Shown here one piece after another: positions 56,292-64,000 of a stretch of DNA of 64,000 nt. The notes under the pieces were generated by a model, which had not been told where the DNA came from, made no database searches, and was given only the letters and a program-made list of their open reading frames with translations. Both the position numbers and the translations under genes were made by a program. Each line of letters opens with the position of its first letter. The first letter of the stretch is position 1. Where the stretch lies: NCBI RefSeq assembly GCF_023065955.2, contig NW_026622808.1, forward strand, positions 44,032,475 to 44,096,474, written 5' to 3'. This DNA comes from Ursus arctos. Taxonomy: Eukaryota > Chordata > Mammalia > Carnivora > Ursidae.

Positions 56292-56430
56292 AATGGCACA
56301 GTAAGATCAGAAAAAACATTCATAGGAGAGTTAGTTCCTGCTCTATTCATAGCTCTATCTGGTATCGGTAGTCATGTAGGTGAGTTATGTGGCATTATAC
56401 AGGTTTTTAGAGGCAATTCTGTTTGAAAAA

Positions 56431-56990
56431 TCATTGCTTTGAAGGGGCACATGTACCCCAATGTTTATAGAAGCATTATCAACAACAGCCCAAATGTCTA
56501 CCAACTGATGAATGGATAAAGAAGTTGTGGTACACACATGCACACACACACACGCACACACACAAAAGAATATTACTCAGCCATCAAAAAGAATGAAATC
56601 TTGCCTCTTGCAATGACATGGATGGAGCTAGTGTATTATGCTAAGTGAAATAAGTCAGGCAGAGAAAGACAAATGCCATGATTTCACTCATATGTGGAAT
56701 TTAAGAAACATAACAGACGAACATGGGGGAAAGGGGGAAAAAAGGAAAGGAAAGTAAACTGTAAGAGACTCTTAACTATAGAGAACAAAACTGAGGGGTG
56801 ATGGAGGGAGGTGGGGGGGTGGCTAAATGGGTGATGGGTATTAAGGAGGGCACTTGTGATGAGCATTGAGGTGTTATATGTAAGTGATGAATCACTAAAT
56901 TCTACACCTGAAACCAATTTTACCCTATATGTTAACTAACTAGAATTTAAATAAAAAACTTGAAATTAAAAAAAAAGTTATTGCTTTAAG
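56431..56990 (+). mobile_element. Carnivore L1, 5'-truncated
   Basis: Forward L1 of about 540 bp: 'caacaacagcccaaatgtct', 'gaatattactcagccatcaa', 'ctcatatgtggaatttaaga', 'ttgtgatgagcattgaggtg', A-rich end. Flanks 'attgctttgaag' and 'attgctttaag' are the likely TSD. ORF2 remnant and 3' UTR only. Confidence 0.92.
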
Positions 56991-56999
56991 ATAACATAG

Positions 57000-57425
57000 G
57001 TAAGACCTATTTGTGGGTGAAAATGTGAAGCACCCAAATTCGCTTACATTGCTGGTAGCAGCATTTATTGGTAAAACCACTTCGGAAAACGGTTGGCAGT
57101 ATCCACTAAAGGTAAACACCTATGTATCTCTATCCGTCCCAGGATCCAGAATTCCACTCTTGGGTATCTACTGAAAGAAATGAGTGCCAACACCCATCAA
57201 ATAGCATAAATAAGATTGTTTGGAAGAGTTTGAGTCATAGTAGCTCCAAACTGGAAACAATCCAAACATTCATCAACAGTAGAATGGATAAACTTTGGCA
57301 TATTTACACACTGGAATACTGCAATGAATGAGAATGAATTACTGTTATCCGCAACAATAAAAATACACCTCATAGAAGTGAATTTGAGGAAAAAAGGCAG
57401 ACACAAAGGATATATATTAGTGTGC

Positions 57426-57467
<42 letters not shown>

Positions 57468-57530
57468 TAGAATTTCATTTATAGGCAGCTCAAAACAGGC
57501 AAACCTAATCTAGTAGAGCAGTTTCAGCTG
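57000..57530 (+). mobile_element. Older L1 ORF2/3' UTR fragment
   Basis: 'cttacattgctggtagcagc', 'gaaacaatccaaacattcat', 'agaatggataaactttggca' and 'agctcaaaacaggcaaacct' are diverged L1 sequence. It holds the (TG)n array below. Confidence 0.8.
57421..57466. repeat. (TG)n microsatellite
   Basis: About 23 units with two early TGCG interruptions, the longest dinucleotide array in the window, embedded in old L1. Confidence 0.97.
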
Positions 57531-58059
57531 ATGGGCAATGCGGAGAGATGCTGATTTTAAAAGCCCAATACCTAGTTTTTCTCTGATTTCACAGTTGTCT
57601 CCACAGCAATAGTCACAGACTCTAAAACGGGTATCTTCTTCAAGATGGGAAAGTGGCACCTGCAGAGACGTGGGGTTTCCTACACTTTTTCCCATTAGAG
57701 AAAGGTTTTGTAAATGATACTAACACACCTTTGAATGAGAACACCATGGAGGCCATTTACAACCACTGTCTTGGGGGACAGGAGTGATACTCGTTTGGAA
57801 GTGAACATTATTATTTCAGTCCTGGGAGCCTGTGATTCATCTGGTGGAAACTGGATACAGAAAAATGGAAATCCTGATGAAGCTTTCCCCCAAATACTGA
57901 GTTTGCTTTAGTGGAACTAAAATGAGAATATTCCAACTGCTGGTGTTCTTTTTCTGTAAGTTTGGGAACAGGGATGATTTTAAGAAATAGCATAAATTCA
58001 ATTTTTGTTCAGCTCATGCTTGCATAGCTCCTATCAATTTATAAATGGCCATCTATACA
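57531..58059. other. No gene or repeat recognised
   Basis: Unassigned. Confidence 0.35.
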
Positions 58060-58220
58060 CTGTGTCCTTTGATTCCATAGATAACCCCACAAGACCAACA
58101 GAGCACATTTTACTGTTTTTATTTTGCAGGTGGGGAAACCTAGACTTGGCAAGGTGAAGTCACTGCTCAAGGTCACGTAACTAGTAAATGATCGGGGCTG
58201 GAATTCAAACCCAGAAGGGT
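58060..58220 (-). repeat. MIR SINE
   Basis: 'ttattttgcaggtggggaaa' and 'ctcaaggtcacgtaactagt' are reverse-strand MIR. Confidence 0.75.
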
Positions 58221-58894
58221 CTGTGTGCAACACAGTTGTTTTTTTGTTTTTGTTTTTGATCATACTGCCTGTTTCCATCAGGCATTGATTGGACTCTTCT
58301 CAGACTTGTGTGGGGAGGGAGATGTTAGGTGCTCCTTATTACCTTTAACAATCTGTTTCAAACTTCATTAGGAAAGTCCTTCTAAAATCTAACACTCATC
58401 TCACTTTTTCCTTAAATAAATTCATTTAATTTCTTTGGAAGATACTAAGAGCCACAGCTCAGCTTTCTCTTTTCCTGCTGTATCCTCATTCCTTTTACGA
58501 TAATTATTACCAAAGATCTTCAACAGCCCCCTCAACTATGGCTTTAAAAACTGGAGTTTGTGCTGAAGAAGACGGTGGACCCAGTGTCATTTCATATCCA
58601 AATTCAAAGATTCTCTCAGTGATAATAACTTGAGTAAATGGCTAAGCTTTCTCATTCTGAAGGCTACTTGGGTAAGCTTGACTGTATTGAGACATGACAC
58701 ACTCAATAATTCTCAAGTAACCTCTTGAACCAAGGGAAGAAGAAAGTAAAAAAAATTCCCTGACTTGCATTCCCCTTTGTCCTGGAAATAAATATTATAA
58801 ATTTTACTTGGGGGCAGGGAAGGCACTAGAAAGAGATGGGTGGGTATGTTTAAAATGTTAAGCAACTTCGTGTACCCACTAGAATGGATACATG
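58221..58894. other. No gene recognised; (TTTTTG)n
   Basis: A short T/G-rich run at 58229-58258. Otherwise unassigned. Confidence 0.35.
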
Positions 58895-59090
58895 GTTGAA
58901 ATCTGGAGTCAAATCTGGAATCCCTCAAAAGACCTGCTTGGTGACGTTGGCTAGTCAGCTTCATTTTCTTTCCCAGCTTCATTTCTTACCCCTAAAATGG
59001 TGATACTAATGGTATTCGTCTGCATGAGATAATGCATACTAATAATAATCCCTAGCATAAATGTTAGTAATTTTTATCATTGCTTGCTTT
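58895..59090 (+). repeat. MIR SINE
   Basis: 'ggttgaaatctggagtcaaa', 'tcttacccctaaaatggtga' and 'gcatgagataatgcatacta' follow MIR order. Confidence 0.65.
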
Positions 59091-59499
59091 TGTAATTAAC
59101 CCCCTGGCCTTAGCATCTGGGATGCAGAAACACTAGGTGTATCTGGGCTTACCTCAAGTGGAGTGGTCAAAGCACCCTGAAGTATTCACCTGATTCTAGT
59201 GCATGAGGCTGTTTTCTTAGTAACCAGTGATGCAGAGCTCGGTGCTGTCTCTGAAAGGCTGGAAACATTCCACTTTTTTCTGATGGAGTGACTGAAGGCA
59301 CTTTTCCAAGTGCTCTAGGAATGGTGGGATTCATGAAGTAAATTATCAGGGAATAGAAGGAGGGAACAAGTTTGCAAACACATCTCTATCATGCCTCAAA
59401 CTTAAACCTCAAAGGTACAGAGAAGGTTACAGGAGAGACAGCTTGCTCATTCATCCCAATAGTGAGAAGAAGTGATTTGCACACCAGTCAGATTGATTT
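59091..59499. other. No gene or repeat recognised
   Basis: Unassigned. Confidence 0.35.
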
Positions 59500-59729
59500 A
59501 TAAAGTAAGGTGCTGGGGCGCCTGGGTGGCTCAGTCGTTAACCATCTGCCTTGGGCTCAGGTCATGATCCCAGCGTTCGGGGATCGAGCCCTGCATCGGG
59601 CTCCCTGCTCAGCGGGAAGTCTGCTTCTCCCTCTCCCACTCTCCCGGCTTGTGTTCCCTCTCTCACTGCCTCTCTCTCTGTCAGATAAATAAATAAAATC
59701 TTAAAAAAAATAAAATAAAGTAAGGTGCT
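59500..59729 (+). mobile_element. Can-SINE with 15-bp TSD
   Basis: Forward SINE: head 'gggcgcctgggtggctcagt', body 'gggatcgagccctgcatcgg', tail 'agataaataaataaaatctt'. Perfect TSD ATAAAGTAAGGTGCT at 59500-59514 and 59715-59729. Confidence 0.95.
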
Positions 59730-59935
59730 TAGCTTTTAATTCAGAGAGACCTTGGATCAAAGCTCAGTTCTACAACTCACTAGCTGTGTGATTCTAGACA
59801 AGTCACTTAAGCATTCTGTGTCTCAGTTTCATACTCTGTAAGATGAAAAGAAGTACTTTCCTCATTGGGTTGTTGTGCGAGAATTAAATGATATGACACA
59901 TAATAAGCGCAACTGAAATTGTAGTTATTATTACA
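59730..59935 (+). repeat. MIR SINE
   Basis: A good copy: 'cactagctgtgtgattctag', 'acaagtcacttaagcattct', 'tgagaattaaatgatatgac'-like region and 'taataagcgcaactg'. The SINE inserted at its 5' edge. Confidence 0.85.
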
Positions 59936-60119
59936 ACAGTGTTATTCTTGTTGTTGGTCTTGTGTTTTTTTTCCAGAAGTACTGGACAACCTTATATATT
60001 CTGCCTTAACACTTTTTCATTCTGTGTCAACAGGGAAGAGACCTCTTTAGAACCTGTCGTGGTCCTTAGTGCTGCTAACCAAATATTTCTAATTATCTCT
60101 GCTGGGCCCACAGTAAGGC

Positions 60120-60440
60120 TACAATTCCTGGTCTTCCTGTGGTTGGTGAGTCCAGTTCTGACCAATGGGTTATGAGAGAAAGTGATGTAAAGTCTCTGGG
60201 ATAAAGCATTTAATTGCTAGTTCTAGAGTTACCGGAGTACTCTATTCCCTTTTGCATGGCAATTCATGAAATGCTGGAAATGCTGGTGGTTCCATCAGTC
60301 TGAACCTCTGAGTAACTTAAGTCTAGAATCCTGTCACCCCACGATGGTCGCATAGCATGTGCAAGAAACAAACTTGCTTATTGTAGCCAATGAGATGTTG
60401 GGGTGGTTGCTATAGCCTATCTAGCCAGTCCTGACCATAC
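60120..60440 (+). repeat. Ancient LTR-like element, tentative
   Basis: Ends 'atgagatgttggggtggttg' plus 'ctatagcctatctagccagt', the same 3' pattern as the element at 51.9-52.2 kb, so the two probably belong to one family. Confidence 0.5.
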
Positions 60441-60459
60441 TACATCCCTACTGATGGTC

Positions 60460-60650
60460 CAGCGGTTTTCAGCTGGTGGTGATTTTGTGACCCATCCCCT
60501 GGGGACATTTGGGTTGTCACAAATGGAAGGGTTTGTGTGTGCTACTGGAATTTAGTGAGTAGAGGACAGGGATACTTCTAAACATCCTACAATGCACAAG
60601 GCAACCCACATGAGAACAAATTACCTAGCTGAAAATGTCAGTAGAACTCT
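60460..60650 (+). mobile_element. MER5A hAT-Charlie DNA transposon
   Basis: Begins 'cagcggttttcagctggtgg', then 'atcccctggggacatttggg', 'tgctactggaatttagtgag' and 'aacatcctacaatgcacaag'. A near-complete copy. Confidence 0.88.
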
Positions 60651-61814
60651 AGTCCAATACTGAGCTTCACTTAGCCCCTCAGACTCCTCACCCTCTTAAA
60701 CCCCTTCACCCTGCCCAGATTCCACTCCCTGTCATCAGAGAATGTGTCCATAATGCCTGTGCACACCACAGGGACAATGTTCATTTCTCACTATGCTTGG
60801 TTACCTGGGACACTGAACTATGTTAACACCAATAAACATTCTGCCATGAGTATTCTGCAGTCCACCTCTGCAAAGGGTACCCTGGGGCACAAACCTGAAG
60901 TCCAGATATTGCAGAAAAAACAAGCCATCTTTTTCCTGAAGAGCCCTCTTTCTGTTCTTCCATTGCAAGGGGCCACTGAGTTATAACTTTCCTGATATAT
61001 TCTGGCAAAATTGCACAGACATCCATATACTAATCTGTTAAACATATCAGTTTAAGAACTTGGGAAAGAAGGGGTAGTTGACGTAAGTATGGCATGTCCA
61101 TCTGGATTCAGGCTACTGATAGTCTGATACCTTGGGGCAGGGCCTAAGTTAAAATTCTAATAAGCCTCCTTCAAAAAGATTGATTACTGTATTTGATAGA
61201 AGTTTAAAAATGACGAGTCTGAGGTAACATGATTAGGGGCATAACTGAAACCAGAAACCAGACCTCTTGCTCACTCCCAAATCTTTAGTCTTTGTATATA
61301 TTGTATATATGGGAGAAGAGGGCAGGAAGAGGGCCTGGTGAGTGCTAGTGAATACACTCATGGTGGAATTAGTTTGGCCTTCAAAGTCTGGTTGTTCTGA
61401 GTTTTTTATTTTTAATTTATTTGCACTTCAGTCTCCTGTATAAAAGTTGCGATGAGAATTGGGAGGAACATAGTGGCTGTTATAGCACTGGAAAATGCAG
61501 TCCTTAATGCCGGAGCAGGGGGCAGAACAGGGAAGGGAGGTGACAAACACCAAGCACCAATATCACTATCATTTGTATGACAATGCCTCGATATTGTCTT
61601 ACCTCCCCCATTTAGGTAATCCAGCCTTGTCATTGCAGTTTAGTAATAACTTGCACCACAAAGTTGATTTGCTTTGCTCTCAGATCTCAGCACAATAAAG
61701 AATCCCTACCCTGAGACCAGCCCTGTTCTGATTCTAAGTCTCTGAAAGCTATCATGAGCACGATGACTTCAACTGGTACTAATTTTACAGTGCAAATGAA
61801 TTCCAATGGGATGT
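60651..61814. other. No gene or named repeat recognised
   Basis: 61190-61270 has weak MIR-like sequence. Otherwise unassigned. Confidence 0.35.
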
Positions 61815-62135
61815 AGCGCTATAATTTCTGTAATGCATATTTATTGAATCTGTGAGATGACAAATAAGACAGGATGGGTTCCTGCCCTCAAGGAGCCTGC
61901 TTTCCAGAGGAAGAGACTGAAAACAAGCAAATAAAATAAAAATGGATGGTAATTTGTGCTTGAAATGAAACAAATGAGGTGCTGGGCTAAAAGAATGGCT
62001 TAAGGATCATGCTATAATATTCAGTGGAGGCCCCATGGAGGCGGTGGCATCTAAGCTGAAACATGAGGATGAGAAGGATGTAGAGAAAGTGCATTTTAGG
62101 GGAAAGAACAATCTAGGAAGAGTAAACAGCAAGCA
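61815..62135 (+). repeat. Ancient mammalian interspersed repeat, unnamed
   Basis: 'ttcctgccctcaaggagcct', 'gaggccccatggaggcggtg' and 'aagctgaaacatgaggatga' occur in consensus order. Confidence 0.55.
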
Positions 62136-62194
62136 TATCATATCTTTCATAGACAATGCCTCATTTTGGACTTGCAGGTAGCCCTGTGAAGTAG

Positions 62195-62702
62195 GCGTTG
62201 GTGGTAGGCAGCTTCTGACATGGCCCTCAGTGATCCCTACATTGGTATTTATACCCTTGTGTAATCTGTCTCCCTTTTGTCAGGTTTGGACCTAGTGCCT
62301 TGATCCTAACAAATCAAATACAGGAAAGCCATGGTATGTCACTTCCATGATTAAATGATAGAAGATTATGACTCCTGTCTTCTTAGCAGACTCTCTCTCT
62401 TGCTGGTGCAAGTTGCCATGTTGGAAAGAACCACATGGCAAGAAACCGAAGGCTCAGTCCAACATCCCACAAGGAACTGAAACCTTCCAACAACCCCTGA
62501 GAGAGTCTGGAAGCAGATCCAACCCTAGTTGGGAGGATGGTGGCTCCAGTCAATATCTTGACTGTAGCCTTTGAGAGACCCTGGAACAGAGGAATAGCTA
62601 AGCTATGCCATTTCCTAACCTTCAGAAACGAAGAGATACTGTATGTGTGTTGTTTCAAGCCACAGTTTTGGGGTAGTGTGTTATGCAACAATAGATGATA
62701 CA
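62195..62702 (+). mobile_element. ERV-L/MaLR-type LTR, near full length
   Basis: In order: 'gacatggccctcagtgatcc', 'catggtatgtcacttccatg', 'aatatcttgactgtagcctt', 'gagagaccctggaacagagg', 'agttttggggtagtgtgtta', ending 'atagatgatacag'. About 508 bp with no internal region attached. Exact subfamily not assigned. Confidence 0.75.
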
Positions 62703-62704
62703 GC

Positions 62705-62840
62705 ATTCACTCATTCTCTTTTGAGATATCCTGCAGGACCAACAGTGGTCTAGGTGCTAAGGAAACAAAGATGCACTTCACAGTCTCCAGATGCTCACAG
62801 TTTCATAGAGGGAGACAATGTGCATGTTACTAAAGAATGG
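62705..62840 (+). repeat. Ancient mammalian repeat fragment
   Basis: 'gtggtctaggtgctaaggaa' and 'gctcacagtttcatagaggg' resemble the unnamed repeat. Confidence 0.4.
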
Positions 62841-62939
62841 GACAACTGTACTCTGTGTTGTTCCAGTGGTCACAATGTCTTGTACAAGCCATATAGAAGG
62901 GAGAAGGGAGACAACAACTCTTCCTGGCAGAGTGAGGGA

Positions 62940-63005
62940 AGGCAGGAAGTAAGGAACCTGAGTCTCAGGGAAGGTAAATTGCCCAAGGTCACACAATTCA
63001 CCTGA
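62940..63005 (-). repeat. MIR SINE fragment
   Basis: 'aaattgcccaaggtcacaca' is the reverse-strand MIR core. Confidence 0.6.
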
Positions 63006-63689
63006 TTCCTTCTGCTGTGTTCATACATGATGGAGGACATGTGTTTATCTCTAGTGTAAGACTGTTTTAGCCTATAATTCTCAGAATGCTTCTCTCTTAT
63101 GTTTCTTAATAATCTAAAACCAAATATATGGTGAAATGAATTCATTTGCAATAAAGAATGATAGGCAATGGGTTATGCAAGATTGGCAATGGGTTAAATC
63201 AGGTTTTCGTGACAAAGATTAAAGTTACGCTTCCAATTAACTTTCATAAAACAAAAATCAGACCACTTTAATCTAACTCATTACTCTGGATGCATTTCCA
63301 CACAGTTGGGGGTCACACATCTCTACACAAACAAAGATGCCCGTGTTGGACAGAAAATGACTGAAACCATGCTTCATGGTGGAATTTAATTAGCAACATA
63401 GATTAGTTACATAGAAATGTAACGAAGGCAATGATGCCAGAAGAGCATCCATGGATGCTTCAGAATTTCAGAAAACTTGCCTAAGAGATAAGCCTAAGGT
63501 TTTTATTTTTGGTTTGATAATTTGCTAAACCTGCAAACCTAGAAGGAGCCTAATTAAAGTTAATGAGAAATAATCTCCATTTAAAAAGTCTTATTAATTT
63601 ATTTTTGTGCAGAGCTCTTTTCTCTTGAGTTCATATCAAATATTACATCCAAAATTCAAATCTGAAAAGCCCTTATTTATAAGACTTTC
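63006..63689. other. No gene; AT-rich homeodomain-motif cluster
   Basis: 63480-63620 has several TAAT/ATTA cores ('cctaattaaagttaatgaga'). 'ggcaatgggtta' is repeated at 63166 and 63185. No coding signal. Confidence 0.4.
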
Positions 63690-63847
63690 TGTTTTTTCTT
63701 TTTTTAAAAAAATTTTTGTTCTCTTTTATTTTGTGAGGCATAACATTTATTTTGAAGCATATTTTATGAGGCATAAATTTTTTTAAAGTGCTAATTTTCA
63801 GAGTATAGCTTCATTAATTTTACATATGTGCACCATGCTTAAGACAT
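63690..63847 (-). mobile_element. Old L1 3' UTR fragment, tentative
   Basis: A T/A-rich start, then 'gtgaggcataacatttattt' and 'ttaattttacatatgtgcac' resemble a reverse-strand L1M 3' end. Confidence 0.45.
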
Positions 63848-64000
63848 AGAACGACGCTATCCAAAAGAACCTGTGTGATGACGGAAATATTCTGTCTGTC
63901 CATTTTGACAGCCGCAAGCCTTACCATGCATGGCTGATGAACACTTGAAATGTGCCCAGTGCAACTGGGGAACTGAACTATAAGTTTATTTAATGAGGCT
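63848..64000 (+). mobile_element. hAT-type element, cut by window end
   Basis: 'cgctatccaaaagaacctgt', 'gtgatgacggaaatattctg', 'gaacacttgaaatgtgccca' and 'actggggaactgaac' match the same hAT-type element as at 35965. The right part lies outside the window. Confidence 0.75.

Overview
The window is mammalian nuclear DNA from a carnivore, most likely a caniform and probably a bear-type genome. The evidence is 14 tRNA-Lys-derived carnivore SINEs (Can-SINE/SINEC type). Two of them (about 11618 and 41171) have the 'ggcacagcggttaag' head and 'ctatgagcctgcttctt' body that I associate with ursid genomes. The family-level call is inference from memory of SINE subfamilies, not a search.

I find no protein-coding gene, no rRNA or tRNA gene, no CpG island and no CRISPR array. 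Every open reading frame is short and lies in repeats or unremarkable sequence, so this is intergenic or deep intronic DNA. Its history is written in transposable elements: an ancient layer shared across mammals (MIR, L2, hAT/MER5A/MER20-type elements, MaLR and ERV-L relics, old L1 3' ends); a middle layer of L1 copies, two with clear target-site duplications (TSDs); and a young carnivore layer of Can-SINEs, 12 of them with recognisable TSDs, plus one solo LTR.

Layout: 0-8.5 kb is dense in MIR, with one L2 copy and two Can-SINEs. A CTCF-like motif and a possible conserved noncoding element lie in the first 2 kb. 8.5-16 kb is AT-rich and sparse. 16-18.3 kb is a stack of nested insertions (SINE in an old repeat, L1 in MIR). 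18-24.5 kb is mostly single-copy, with a good conserved-element candidate near 21.5-22.1 kb. 24.6-26.6 kb is an old repeat split by a MaLR LTR. 28-34.5 kb is the busiest stretch: an inverted L1, L2, an ERV-L pol relic, MIR inside MIR, hAT elements, three SINEs and a 527-bp solo LTR with a perfect 6-bp TSD. 35-49 kb alternates MIR, L1 and SINE copies, including a hAT element cut by both a SINE and an L1. 49.5-51.7 kb holds the best L2 copies. 53-64 kb mixes SINEs, L1 pieces, MaLR-type LTRs, a 111-nt pure pyrimidine tract and a hAT copy cut by the window end.

Nothing here looks like an undescribed multi-gene system. The most useful observations are the solo LTR, the nested insertion histories, a recurrent microsatellite site inside L1 ORF2, and several candidate regulatory segments that need cross-species conservation to test.
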